DNA of 32,555 bases from NCBI GenBank assembly GCA_030145325.1, contig JAQYVW010000002.1, positions 69,619 through 102,173 on the forward strand. Reading direction: 5' to 3'. The notes under the pieces are model-generated. The model saw nothing but the letters and a program-made list of their open reading frames with translations. It made no database searches and was not told the DNA's origin. Positions 16,306 through 24,210 of the stretch are shown here, one piece after another. Origin of the DNA: Desulfurivibrionaceae bacterium. Its GTDB lineage: Bacteria; Desulfobacterota; Desulfobulbia; Desulfobulbales; UBA5123. The position numbers and the translations under genes were made by a program. How positions within the stretch are numbered: the stretch's first letter is position 1; the number at the start of each line of letters is the position of its first letter.

Positions 16306-16614
16306 TCAGCTGATTTCTCTAATCGCCCCGGCGTAGATTACCGGTTCAATGCCAGCCTTGCCCAGTTCCTCGGTGGGTTTGTCGCCGATTTTGGTGCAAT
16401 ACACCTTCTTGCAACCGGCAAGGGCGGCAAGGACGCCAGCAAACCTGCTCTCTTCGTAGGGGTGATCCTTGTCGCCGGTGGAATATGCTGCCACTGCCCG
16501 CTCTTCGATGAAAACAGGCGTTGGCCCACCTGTTTCATAGATCAAAAAACGTTCTGCCTTGCCGAAATGGTCGTTCACTGTTTGGCTGTCACTGCTGACA
16601 ATAGCGATTTGCAT
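16306..16614 (-). CDS. Stand-alone NifX/NafY-family FeMo-cofactor-binding protein
   Basis: A 102-residue protein of the dinitrogenase iron-molybdenum cofactor family (NifX, NafY, VnfX and the NifB C-terminal domain). It starts MQIAIVSSD and has the family motif NDHFGKAERFLIYE, then CKKVYCTKIGDKPTEELGKAGIEP. These proteins bind NifB-co or FeMo-co precursors and carry them between NifB, NifEN and the apo-enzyme. It lies 59 bp downstream of nifB, whose C-terminal domain is related to it, with AAGGAT before the ATG. It may be NifX proper, but small homologues serve other roles, so I leave the symbol blank. Confidence 0.85.
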   Translation of the reverse strand: MQIAIVSSDSQTVNDHFGKAERFLIYETGGPTPVFIEERAVAAYSTGDKDHPYEESRFAGVLAALAGCKKVYCTKIGDKPTEELGKAGIEPVIYAGAIREIS

Positions 16615-16673
16615 GGGGTACCATCCTTTGCTTGTTCTGTCTGCACCGCTAATGGTGCGTTGCCATGGTCAAC

Positions 16674-17951
16674 TCAGCCGCAACCGCCGCCGCTGCCGGA
16701 GCAAGCGCCTTCGCTGCACGAACGCCGCCGAGCCTTGTAGGTAGAGATACTTTCGCCCCGATAGACAGCCGCCAACCCCCGGTCAATGAAACCGCTCATC
16801 TCCATGGGTTCAACGCCTGCTTTCTTGAGGATCTTGGCGGGGGTCTCACCAATGCCATGGACCAACACCGCCCGGCAATCTGCCAGCACCCGGGAAAGTC
16901 CCTGCCAGCGCTGTTCGCCGCCACCGGCTTGGGGGGTGTCTCGTTCTTCGACCATGGCAAAGGCGCCATCTTTTTCTTCCCAGATCTGTAACTTCCACGC
17001 CTCGCCCAGATGCTGGTTGATCAATACCCCTTCCATGGTCGCCACCGCCACATAGGGCCGCACCGCCGCTTTGTTCACCGGTTTAGTAGCACAGGCCGAC
17101 AGGCAGCCCCGGAACTCTTCGGTGCGATCATTGTCCAGCAGCCCCACCGCATCGGCCCGGCAGCGGGTGCAGTGACGCATCTGCGGCAGGTATTTTTCAG
17201 CCTTTTGGCGAAGCTCCACCATGGTCTCTTTGCTGGGTTCGATGAGATCCTCGAACACCGTGTCAGCGTTGGGCAACATGGCCATGCAATTGAGCAGGTC
17301 CACCCCCAGTTCCTTCATCTTGGCGGCCACCGCTTCCACATGGTGATCGTTGATGCCGGGGATGACGATGGTGTTAACCTTCACCGTCACCCCGTATTTC
17401 TTCAGCAGTCGCACCGATTCCAATTGTCGGGCCAGGAGCAGTTCTGTGCCCTGCAAGCCTCGGTAGACCATCTTGCCATCTTTTACCCAGCTGTAGATCT
17501 TGGCGCTGATGGTGGGATCTACGGCATTGATGGTGACGGTGACGTGGGAAACACCGATGGCGGCGATCTCTTCAGCGTAGGGCGCAAGGTTCATGCCGTT
17601 ACTGGCCAGGCAAAGAATCAGCTCCGGGAAGCGGTTGCGGATCAGCCGCATGGTGGTGAGGGTCTCGTCGGCATTGGCAAAGGGGTCGCCGGGGCCAGCA
17701 ATCCCGGCCACCGTGATCCGTGGTTCCTTGGCCAGTACCTTTTCCATATATTCCAAGGCCTGATGCGGGTTGAGCACCGAACTGGTCACCCCAGGCCGCG
17801 ATTCGTTGACGCAGTCATACTTGCGGTTGCAGTAGTTACATTTGATATTGCACTTGGGCGCCACCGGCAGATGGACGCGTCCATACTGGCCTTTAACTTT
17901 GGCGTTGAAACAAGGGTGGCGATTTACGTCGATGGTAGCTGGGTGAGTCAT
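16674..17951 (-). CDS. nifB: Nitrogenase cofactor biosynthesis protein NifB
   Basis: Radical-SAM enzyme that builds the 8-iron carbide-containing NifB-co, 425 residues. The SAM cluster motif is CNIKCNYC (Cys34, Cys38, Cys41), followed by GxGxP-like AGPGDPFAN. Further cysteines expected for the K-clusters are in HPCF (Cys14) and HCTRCRADAVG. The C-terminal third (about 295-400) is a NifX-like domain, as in most bacterial NifB. The tail (SCSEGACSGSGGGCG) is Cys/Gly rich. GAGGAGAT precedes the ATG, 15 bp after nifN. The order nifE-nifN-nifB fits a cofactor assembly operon. Confidence 0.96.
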   Translation of the reverse strand: MTHPATIDVNRHPCFNAKVKGQYGRVHLPVAPKCNIKCNYCNRKYDCVNESRPGVTSSVLNPHQALEYMEKVLAKEPRITVAGIAGPGDPFANADETLTTMRLIRNRFPELILCLASNGMNLAPYAEEIAAIGVSHVTVTINAVDPTISAKIYSWVKDGKMVYRGLQGTELLLARQLESVRLLKKYGVTVKVNTIVIPGINDHHVEAVAAKMKELGVDLLNCMAMLPNADTVFEDLIEPSKETMVELRQKAEKYLPQMRHCTRCRADAVGLLDNDRTEEFRGCLSACATKPVNKAAVRPYVAVATMEGVLINQHLGEAWKLQIWEEKDGAFAMVEERDTPQAGGGEQRWQGLSRVLADCRAVLVHGIGETPAKILKKAGVEPMEMSGFIDRGLAAVYRGESISTYKARRRSCSEGACSGSGGGCG

Positions 17952-17966
17952 GATAATCTCCTCGCT

Positions 17967-19331
17967 TTACATGTATGAATAACCAACGGATGAAGAATCC
18001 TGTTTTTGTTCGATGACACTGTTAACGATCTGATCAAAAAGCATTTGGGCGCCCCGGTAACCAAGGTGGAGGATACGCTGGCCACCAAGTCGGTCATGGA
18101 CAGGGAATCCCACCCTGAGCAGAGGGATGTTCAGTTTCTTGGCCAGCGGATAACCTTTGCTGTGGCCGATGAGCAGATCCGGGGCGAGGCTTTCCGCTTC
18201 TTCGGCGATCTCGAAGAAATCCATCCCTTCGCGAACCAGGGGTTGTTCCTTAAGGATGTCGTCGCTGACGGCAGCGATGGCTGCGGTGAGTTTTCCTGAT
18301 TTGCCGCCGGAAGCGCAGAGCACCGGTTTGATACCGAATTCCACCAAAAGGGCGGTGAGTCCCACCACGAAATCTTCTTCGCCGTAGACAATGGCCCGTT
18401 TGCCGAACACATACTTGTGGCCATCCACGAAGCTGTCTACGTAGCGGCCCCGTTCACGGCTGTATTTTTCTGGAGTGGTTTTGCCGCTGATTGTTTCAAG
18501 CTCAGCAAAGAAGAGATCTGTTTCCCGTAAGCCCATTGGTAACCCCAGGCGGGTACAAGGAATGTCGAAGCGATCATTGAGCAGCAGGCCCGATGAGAGT
18601 TTCTCGTTCACGGTGCGACCGAACTCGATGGTGGCTTGGGCCGTTCCCATGCTCTTGATCTCGTTGATGGTGGTGCCGCCGCCGGGGATCATCTCGTATT
18701 TCCTTAAGGCCGGGCCATCCAGGGTATCGGAGATGTCCGGGAGGATGACGGTGGGCAGGGCAAAGTCCGCCATGATCTCTTGCAGGTAACGGATGTCGGC
18801 TGGGGAAATGAAGCCGGGCAGCAGGTTTACTGTTTCTGAGGGGTGACCCGCTGTCGCAAGGGAGTCCACCGCCGCCCGCACCGCGCCGTGGAATCCTTCG
18901 ATATGGGTGCCGTCATAGCTGGGGGTGGAAACATGAACCATCTCGGGCAGCGTTTGCCCCTTGGCTTCGGCGCAAAACTGATGGAGGAGCATGTGGACGT
19001 CATCGCCGATGGTTTCGGTGAGGCAGGTGGTGGCGATACCCACCAGACTGGGCTGAAATTTATTGATAACGTTGCTCAGCCCCTGCTTGATGTTGGCGCC
19101 ACCGCCGTAGATGGCATTTTTTTCGCCCAATGATGACGAGGCGATATCGATGGGCTCATTGAAATGGCTGATGATGTAGCGACGCATGTAAGTGGCGCAA
19201 CCTTGCGAGCCGTGCAGGAAGGGCACTGCGCCCTCAATGCCGCGAAAAGCGATCATGGCCCCTAAGGGGCGGCAGAGTTTGCAGGCGTTGGTGGTGGAGA
19301 CATATTTTTTCTTATAGGTCATGGTGGTCAT
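17967..19331 (-). CDS. nifN: FeMo-cofactor scaffold protein NifN
   Basis: Beta-like subunit of the NifEN scaffold, on which NifB-co is matured into FeMo-co, 454 residues. The N-terminal TNACKLCRPLGA and HGSQGCATY motifs match NifN, with Cys17, Cys20 and Cys45 as candidate cluster ligands, and TTCLTETIGDD follows as in NifK/NifN proteins. AAGGAA before the ATG at 19331 supports this start over the ATG three codons later. It lies downstream of nifE across a 150-bp gap filled by a palindromic element, and 15 bp before nifB. Confidence 0.94.
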   Translation of the reverse strand: MTTMTYKKKYVSTTNACKLCRPLGAMIAFRGIEGAVPFLHGSQGCATYMRRYIISHFNEPIDIASSSLGEKNAIYGGGANIKQGLSNVINKFQPSLVGIATTCLTETIGDDVHMLLHQFCAEAKGQTLPEMVHVSTPSYDGTHIEGFHGAVRAAVDSLATAGHPSETVNLLPGFISPADIRYLQEIMADFALPTVILPDISDTLDGPALRKYEMIPGGGTTINEIKSMGTAQATIEFGRTVNEKLSSGLLLNDRFDIPCTRLGLPMGLRETDLFFAELETISGKTTPEKYSRERGRYVDSFVDGHKYVFGKRAIVYGEEDFVVGLTALLVEFGIKPVLCASGGKSGKLTAAIAAVSDDILKEQPLVREGMDFFEIAEEAESLAPDLLIGHSKGYPLAKKLNIPLLRVGFPVHDRLGGQRILHLGYRGAQMLFDQIVNSVIEQKQDSSSVGYSYM

Positions 19332-19370
19332 AGTGTGTTTCCTTGTATTGTCCCTGTATGGTCTGTCTGC

Positions 19371-19390
19371 TTATGTCCGGTTATGTCCGG
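19371..19390 (+). repeat. Direct 10-bp repeat TTATGTCCGG
   Basis: Two adjacent copies of TTATGTCCGG lie in the nifE-nifN gap beside the palindromic element. Function unknown. Confidence 0.7.
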
Positions 19391-19416
19391 TGGGTCCAGT
19401 CGGTAAATTCGCATGA

Positions 19417-19527
19417 GTAAATCGCCAGGCAATGGTGCAGATGCAAGGAAGAGGCGTGTCTGCTATAGCGGGCGCTATGCGGATCAGGCCGAAGACACAG
19501 CAGATGCGCTATTGCCGGGTGATTTAC
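19417..19527. repeat. Palindromic element overlapping the nifE 3' end
   Basis: Left arm GTAAATCGCCAGGCAATGGT... (19417-19444) mirrors the right arm (19500-19527) over about 28 bp with a few mismatches, and an inner dyad ATAGC/GCTAT lies at 19465-19478. The right arm and part of the centre lie inside the nifE coding region, whose stop is at 19484. The structure suggests a REP- or MITE-like repeat that inserted at the end of nifE. Confidence 0.75.
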
Positions 19528-20857
19528 GGGGTACGAAGCGCCAGACTGGGCTCATAACCGAGGCATGAACCTCGCGGGCGAAGTTGCGCATCCCGGCAAA
19601 ACCGGCCAAGATTTCTTTCCGTTCATGGTTGTGATCGCAGAAGGCAACCCCCAGCTTGTAAGCGATGGGTCGTTCCTTGACCCCGCCCACGAAGATGTCC
19701 ACATCTTTTTCTTTGAGGAAGGAGGAGAGTTCCAAGGGGTTGGAATCATCGACGATGATGGTGCCGGGGTCGCAGATCTCAGCCAGCTCCTCGTAATCCT
19801 CGTTGGTGCCGGTTTGGGAACCCACCATCACCACGTCCATGCCCAGGAGACGAAAGGCTTTGATCAGCGAGAAGGCCTTGAAGGCCCCGCCCACATAGAT
19901 GGCTGCCTTCTTGCCGGTGAGTTCCCGGCGGTATTCATTTAATTCCGCCTGGAGCCCCTTGACCTCGTCGGCAACCAGTTGCCGGGTGCGGGCCATGATC
20001 TCCTCGTCTTTGAAGAAATCCGCCACTGCGTACAACGCCTCCGCCATGTCTTCGACGCCAAAGTAAGAGACCCGCAGGTTGGGAGTCCCGAACCGTTTTT
20101 TCATCATATTGGCCAGGTCCATGGTGGCGCCGGAGCACTGGACCAGATTCAGGGCCGCGCCGTGGGCGCGTTGGATATCGCCCACTCGCCCGTCGCCGGT
20201 GATGTTGGCCACCACTTGGACGCCGATCTTTTCAAAGTATTCCCGCACCAGCCAGATCTCACCGGCCAGATTGAAGTCGCCAAGGATGTTGATGGAGTGT
20301 TTGGATATTCCTTTGGTGTCGCCCATCCCCACCAGCTTGTTCATGGCTTCGCAGGCGGCAGCGTATCCGGCCCGTTTATTGCCCTTGAAACCTTCCGACT
20401 GCACGGGCAGCACCGGGATTCCTTTTTCGGCGGAAACTTTTTTACATACCGCTTCCAAATCGTCGCCGATGATGCCGACAATGCAGGTGGAGTAGACAAA
20501 GGCTGCCTTGGGTTGGTGGCGGTCGATGAGTTCGATGAGGGCTTGGTAAAGCTTCTGCTCGCCGCCGAAGATAACGTCGCGTTCTTGGATATCGGTGGAA
20601 AAGCTCAATCGGTGCAGTTCTGGACCTGAAGAGAGGGCACCACGGATATCCCAGGTGTAGACGGCGCAGCCGATGGGGCCATGCACCAGATGAAGGGCGT
20701 CGGCGATGGGATAGAGCACCACCCGTGAGCCACAGAAAACGCAGGCCCGTTGGCTCACCGCCCCGGCCAGGCTTTCTTTGTCGCAGGACAAGGCAAATGG
20801 CTTGTCGCCTTTGCGGTGGATCTGTTCGGTGCGTTCTTCGTAAATTACGGCTTCCAT
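19484..20857 (-). CDS. nifE: FeMo-cofactor scaffold protein NifE
   Basis: Alpha-like subunit of the NifEN scaffold, 457 residues. RACVFCGSRVVLYPIADALH and HGPIGCAVYTWDIRG are diagnostic of NifE, and Cys39/Cys42, Cys64 and Cys125 (YSTCIVGIIGDD) are candidate cluster ligands. It is the first gene of the nifE-nifN-nifB-nifX-like unit and has a sigma-54 promoter and NifA-type upstream site before it. The SD is AAGGGAG. The last dozen or so residues (KSPGNSASAVSSA) are encoded by the arm of a palindromic element and are probably not ancestral. The nifH, nifD and nifK genes are not in the window. Confidence 0.96.
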   Translation of the reverse strand: MEAVIYEERTEQIHRKGDKPFALSCDKESLAGAVSQRACVFCGSRVVLYPIADALHLVHGPIGCAVYTWDIRGALSSGPELHRLSFSTDIQERDVIFGGEQKLYQALIELIDRHQPKAAFVYSTCIVGIIGDDLEAVCKKVSAEKGIPVLPVQSEGFKGNKRAGYAAACEAMNKLVGMGDTKGISKHSINILGDFNLAGEIWLVREYFEKIGVQVVANITGDGRVGDIQRAHGAALNLVQCSGATMDLANMMKKRFGTPNLRVSYFGVEDMAEALYAVADFFKDEEIMARTRQLVADEVKGLQAELNEYRRELTGKKAAIYVGGAFKAFSLIKAFRLLGMDVVMVGSQTGTNEDYEELAEICDPGTIIVDDSNPLELSSFLKEKDVDIFVGGVKERPIAYKLGVAFCDHNHERKEILAGFAGMRNFAREVHASVMSPVWRFVPRKSPGNSASAVSSA

Positions 20858-20905
20858 GCTGGCTCCCTTGCCCTGCTTGAGGATGTTTGTTTGTCTCCTG
20901 CTAAG

Positions 20906-20921
20906 AGCAATGGGTGTGCCA
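20906..20921 (-). promoter_or_regulatory. Sigma-54 promoter of nifE
   Basis: On the minus strand the sequence reads TGGCAC-ACCCA-TTGCT, a perfect match to the -24/-12 consensus TGGCAC-N5-TTGCW. The predicted start of transcription is near 20895, about 38 bp before the nifE ATG. Confidence 0.85.
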
Positions 20922-21022
20922 TTGGCGTGCTCTTTAGTTCTTTCTCTGTTGTTACAGATGGTTGGGGGCTTGGTGGTGGTCTTCTTAGGGTGGAGGGAGG
21001 GGGGTGGGCGGGAAGATGGTTT

Positions 21023-21038
21023 TGTTGCAAAGCTTACA
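21023..21038. promoter_or_regulatory. NifA-type upstream activator site
   Basis: TGT-TGCAAAGCTT-ACA is an exact TGT-N10-ACA motif, the NifA binding consensus, about 100 bp upstream of the -24 element. That is the usual distance for activation by DNA looping. The gap also serves the divergent gene at 21150. Confidence 0.75.
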
Positions 21039-21149
21039 AAAGTGAAGCGGCGAGGACGGTTTTGTCGGAGGGCTTAGGGGCGGCAATGAGAACTTGTTTA
21101 TGGTAGGTTGCGGGCAAGACAGTAAAGAAGGAGTTCTTTTTGTGGCAGG

Positions 21150-21437
21150 ATGCTAATGCTTGATAAATCAGCTCTTATCCCCGCTCTCCGGGAAAAAATA
21201 AAGAAACTGCCCCTGGGCCACGCCATTGATCTGCGAACCTATAAGCGTGATCGTTCACTGGTGATTGTCAAATTGACGGCAGCTGAGTTGCTGGTTGTTG
21301 AAGACGGGTTTGAGCAAAACGAGTTTCGGGTGGCAACCACAGGGCTCCCCAAATTACTCAAGATGCTCTTGAAAAGGGAGTTTCCGCGCAGTAACAAGGT
21401 GCGTCTGTATCAATTGGGGAAGTTTGAACAGCAATAA
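21150..21437 (+). CDS. Hypothetical protein divergent from nifE
   Basis: A 95-residue basic, soluble protein that I do not recognise. It has no signal peptide, membrane segment or cysteine. The middle (DLRTYKRDRSLVIVKLTAAELLVVEDGFEQ, in pieces) looks like an alternating beta fold, followed by a basic helix LPKLLKMLLKREFPRSNKVRL. Two start codons, at 21150 and 21156, are possible; neither has a strong SD. It is divergent from nifE and shares the intergenic region that contains the NifA-type site, so it could be nitrogen-regulated, but nothing shows this directly. Confidence 0.6.
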   Translation: MLMLDKSALIPALREKIKKLPLGHAIDLRTYKRDRSLVIVKLTAAELLVVEDGFEQNEFRVATTGLPKLLKMLLKREFPRSNKVRLYQLGKFEQQ

Positions 21438-21494
21438 TGAATTTGCTAATATTGCTGGCGCCGCCATCAATATTAATCAGCAAACGAGGTGGGT

Positions 21495-22067
21495 ATGTAT
21501 AGTCCAGAGCCGTTTCTAATCTCTTCAGCGGCATTGACCAGTATCTTCAGTTTCTTTTTTGGCGGTTATTTCAAGGAGCGCGAGAAGGCGTATCAACTGT
21601 GGATTCGCTTCATCGGCTATGAGGCGGTGATGGATGACGAGGCCGAGGCGAAGCGGCTGTGCGCCGAGTTGGAGTCCAAAGAGCGGGTGTTCAGGCAGGC
21701 CAAGGGCTTATTGAAGATCCTTTTCCTCACCGTTTTAGCTGATTGTTTGGTTTTTCACTGGTACTCGTACGGTTATATCCTCCCGCAGTCGCCATATTTT
21801 GAGCCAGACGCCTTCCATAACTACATCGGTTTCAGCACCATCATCGGTATCATCGTCTTGATCAACTGCATTGAGTTGCTCTATATCGAGTTGGCCTGGG
21901 CGCGTAAATCCAGCTTTCCCTTTTGGGGATTACGCCATCGCGTTTCCGGCCAGGATCGGGTTTCCGAACTTTGGCGATTGGTTGATTGCCCGGCTCTCAA
22001 GGAAGAGTCGTTCAATAACCATCGGATTCCCCAACGGTTTTACGATGATTTTGAGCAGGTCGAGTAA
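21495..22067 (+). CDS. Membrane protein of unknown function
   Basis: A 190-residue protein from the ATG at 21495, preceded by GAGGTG; a GTG two codons earlier is also in frame. Three hydrophobic segments are visible (about residues 8-24, 73-95, 112-135), with a charged cytoplasmic stretch between the first two (KERVFRQAKGLL) and a polar C-terminal tail rich in Arg, Glu and Asp. I do not recognise the family. It follows the small gene at 21150 by about 60 bp and ends 12 bp before the convergent gene on the other strand. Confidence 0.65.
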   Translation: MYSPEPFLISSAALTSIFSFFFGGYFKEREKAYQLWIRFIGYEAVMDDEAEAKRLCAELESKERVFRQAKGLLKILFLTVLADCLVFHWYSYGYILPQSPYFEPDAFHNYIGFSTIIGIIVLINCIELLYIELAWARKSSFPFWGLRHRVSGQDRVSELWRLVDCPALKEESFNNHRIPQRFYDDFEQVE

Positions 22068-22079
22068 GTTGGTTGCGGC

Positions 22080-22292
22080 TTAGTCACAACCGCAATTGCA
22101 GCTGTGATGGTCATGGCTGCAAGCACCCAGAGCGCGGGCCTCTTTGGCGGCCAGGAACTGGCGTTTTATTTCTTCTCTGAGTTCGGGCGGCGCATGTTCG
22201 ACACAGTAATGCATGGCTTCTTCTTGTTCGTCTGTTCCGTCCCCGGCATTAATACATACCGCCAACGCTTGTTCGAATGATGCAAATTCCAT
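22080..22292 (-). CDS. Small protein with a Cys/His-rich tail, paralogue A
   Basis: A 70-residue acidic protein from the ATG at 22292, preceded by a purine-rich GGGGGGAGAG. The core (MEFASFEQALAVC...QEEAMHYCVEHAPPELREEIK RQFLAAK, in order) is helical and the tail CSHDHHSCNCGCD could bind a metal. It is a paralogue of the gene at 22468-22686: both share MEFxSFEQAL, QExAMxYC, APPxL and QFLAAK. I do not recognise the family and give no function. A longer in-frame start at 22337 is unlikely, since the paralogue begins at MEF. Confidence 0.7.
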   Translation of the reverse strand: MEFASFEQALAVCINAGDGTDEQEEAMHYCVEHAPPELREEIKRQFLAAKEARALGACSHDHHSCNCGCD

Positions 22293-22362
22293 TTTCTCTC
22301 TCCCCCCTGAAGAGTTATGGCCGTTTATTCTGACCATATATATAAGTTACCGGTACTCTTGG

Positions 22363-22375
22363 CTTTTTGTCAAAC
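22363..22375 (-). promoter_or_regulatory. Promoter element of paralogue A
   Basis: GTTTGACAAAAAG on the minus strand contains a consensus -35 (TTGACA) and lies 71 bp before the ATG. The identical 13-mer precedes the paralogue by 72 bp. A weak -10 (TAACTT) follows at an 18-bp spacing. Confidence 0.55.
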
Positions 22376-22467
22376 AGGAAAGGGAATTATTTTACATTGA
22401 GGGTTTTTTTTTGAGCAGAGGGCGGATAACGGCGTTATTTTTCGCTATTATTTACGCGATATCACCT

Positions 22468-22686
22468 TTAATCGCTCTTGCCGTGGTCATGGTCGTGATT
22501 ATGGCAAGAGCCGCAGCCACACGACGATTTCTCTTTCTTGGCGGCGAGAAATTGTTCCTTGATCTGCTCCTTGAGGGCAGGGGGAGCGTTGTCGATGCAG
22601 TAAAACATGGCCGCTTCCTGTAACTCGCTGCCTTCTTCCTCTTCTATGCAGATGGTGAGCGCCTGTTCAAAAGATTCGAATTCCAT
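22468..22686 (-). CDS. Small protein with a Cys/His-rich tail, paralogue B
   Basis: A 72-residue acidic protein. The core MEFESFEQALTIC...QEAAMFYCIDNAPPALKEQI is shared with the gene at 22080-22292, and the tail CGCGSCHNHDHDHG is a likely metal-binding segment, though different from the paralogue's. AAAGGAACC precedes the ATG. Both genes lie in tandem in the same direction and have the same upstream promoter block, so a gene plus its promoter was duplicated. The function is unknown; metal storage or delivery is a guess from the tail only. Confidence 0.72.
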   Translation of the reverse strand: MEFESFEQALTICIEEEEGSELQEAAMFYCIDNAPPALKEQIKEQFLAAKKEKSSCGCGSCHNHDHDHGKSD

Positions 22687-22757
22687 TTGCTCTGGTTCCT
22701 TTGAGATTATTGTGTCGACTTGATGGACGACCGGCGATGAACCTACCGAGCGAAATT

Positions 22758-22770
22758 CTTTTTGTCAAAC
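22758..22770 (-). promoter_or_regulatory. Promoter element of paralogue B
   Basis: GTTTGACAAAAAG on the minus strand, 72 bp before the ATG, with TTGACA as -35 and TAGGTT 17 bp downstream as a plausible -10. Identical to the element before paralogue A. Confidence 0.55.
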
Positions 22771-22891
22771 TTCTCGGTTCTTTTGTGGATTGGTTTTTAG
22801 GTTTGCTATCTTGATGCGTGGGCGTTTACCTTGGTGCAGGTGATTTTGGTAACTCTGTCCCGCATTCTCCCAGAATTTTTGGTGAAATCCC

Positions 22892-23647
22892 ATGCTTGAT
22901 TCATACTCCTTCCAGCTTGCCGCCCTGTTGGTGATCGGTGTTCTCGCTGGTTTCATTAATACCGTAGCTGGCGGCGGTTCCTTTCTTACCTTGCCGCTGT
23001 TGATCTTCATGGGTTTGCCGGGGGCGGTGGCCAATGGCACCAACCGTCTGGGCATCTTTCTGCAAAGTATTGCCGGGGTTAGTAAGTTCCATTCCCATGG
23101 GGTTTTCCCCTGGCGTTTTGCGATGATTGTGTCGGTGCCGGCGGTGGTTGGGGCGTTGTTGGGGGCGCATTGGGCGGTGGGGATGGGTGATGAGGCCTTC
23201 CGGCGTTGGCTGGCCATTTTTATGGTGGTGATGACCTTTGTCTCCCTTTATAAACCTAAAGAAGCGTTTACGGTTAGTGACCAGGGCTATTCATTCCTGC
23301 GCTGGGTAGCGATCTTGGCCGCATTTTTTTGTATCGGTCTCTATGGCGGCTTTATTCAAGCCGGGGTAGGGTTTCTGCTCCTGGCGGGGATGGCGCTCAC
23401 CGGTCACGATCTGGTGCGGGGCAATGCGATCAAGGTATTTGTGGTTATGATTTTTACCATTTTCGCCTTGGGAATCTTCATTTCTAACGGTAAGGTGGAT
23501 TATGGTTTAGGGATTGTCCTAGGGCTTGGTAATGCTCTGGGGGCAAGGCTCGGTGCCAATGCCAGTGTTAAGGGCGGCAATGTTTTTATCCGCCGTTTCG
23601 TCACCGTGATGATGCTGGTCTTTGCGGTGAAACTGTTATGGGGATGA
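22892..23647 (+). CDS. TauE/SafE family anion permease
   Basis: A 251-residue polytopic membrane protein with about seven to eight hydrophobic helices. The family repeat is visible: GVLAGFINTVAGGGSFLTLP near residue 17 and, in the second half, GLYGGFIQAGVGFLLLAGM. The TauE/SafE family exports or imports sulfonates, sulfite and other organic anions; the substrate cannot be read here. It is encoded in the plus direction, 16 bp upstream of the next gene, with a weak ribosome binding site. In a sulfur-metabolising anaerobe sulfite or thiosulfate would be natural candidates, but this is inference. Confidence 0.88.
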   Translation: MLDSYSFQLAALLVIGVLAGFINTVAGGGSFLTLPLLIFMGLPGAVANGTNRLGIFLQSIAGVSKFHSHGVFPWRFAMIVSVPAVVGALLGAHWAVGMGDEAFRRWLAIFMVVMTFVSLYKPKEAFTVSDQGYSFLRWVAILAAFFCIGLYGGFIQAGVGFLLLAGMALTGHDLVRGNAIKVFVVMIFTIFALGIFISNGKVDYGLGIVLGLGNALGARLGANASVKGGNVFIRRFVTVMMLVFAVKLLWG

Positions 23648-23663
23648 TGGGGGGAGGAAGGCG

Positions 23664-24164
23664 ATGATCGAGGTTCGGAAAATGGTGAGCAGGCTGGTGG
23701 TGCGGTTCCTGCTTGCCGCCGGGGCGGTGGTGGTTGGTCGTCATCTTATTATTACTGCCACGCCTGGTGTTGCCGGGGTTGCATCTTTGCTCTCGGCTAT
23801 GCTCTGTTTTGTCGCCGCCGGTTTGATTTTTGCCCCGGCCCTGGTTCGGCTCATGGCCGAGCTTACCGGTGATGTCTTTGCCAGTGGCGGCTTTGGTGTC
23901 AGTAACTCCCCCTATTACGCCATTGCAACTAGTAAGCGGGCGCGGGGGCGGTATGCTGAGGCCATGGTCGATCTTGAAAAAATAGCCGAGGAGTATCCCC
24001 AGGAGCTACGTGTCTATCTGGAGATGCTCGCCATTGTTCTCACCGATCTGGGCGATCCTGAACAGGGGCGGGCCATTTGTCGGCGGGGGGAACGGGAACT
24101 CGATAAGAAAAAGGATAAGGATTTGCTCGTTGCTGCTTACAAAAAAGGATGTGCAGCTTTGTGA
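23664..24164 (+). CDS. Membrane protein with possible TPR-like tail
   Basis: A 166-residue protein with two hydrophobic segments (about residues 9-28 and 38-65) and a soluble helical C-terminal part, including ARGRYAEAMVDLEKIAEEYP and a second helix pair (LTDLGDPEQGRAIC), which looks like one or two TPR-like repeats. A strong GGAGGAAGG site precedes the ATG. It follows the TauE/SafE permease by 16 bp, so it is probably cotranscribed, perhaps as an accessory protein. I do not recognise the family. Confidence 0.7.
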   Translation: MIEVRKMVSRLVVRFLLAAGAVVVGRHLIITATPGVAGVASLLSAMLCFVAAGLIFAPALVRLMAELTGDVFASGGFGVSNSPYYAIATSKRARGRYAEAMVDLEKIAEEYPQELRVYLEMLAIVLTDLGDPEQGRAICRRGERELDKKKDKDLLVAAYKKGCAAL

Positions 24165-24210
24165 GGGTAGTGAGTCGTGATCTTCAAGGTTTTATTGGCT
24201 GTTTCGCAGC

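Noticed and set aside
22293-22337. Longer start for small paralogue A
   Set aside because: The paralogue begins at MEF, and a purine-rich site sits before the shorter start.
22430-22450. Terminator-like hairpin (ATAACG-G-CGTTAT then T-run) after paralogue B
   Set aside because: The T-run is on the plus-strand side, the wrong side for the minus-strand gene, and the stem is only six base pairs.
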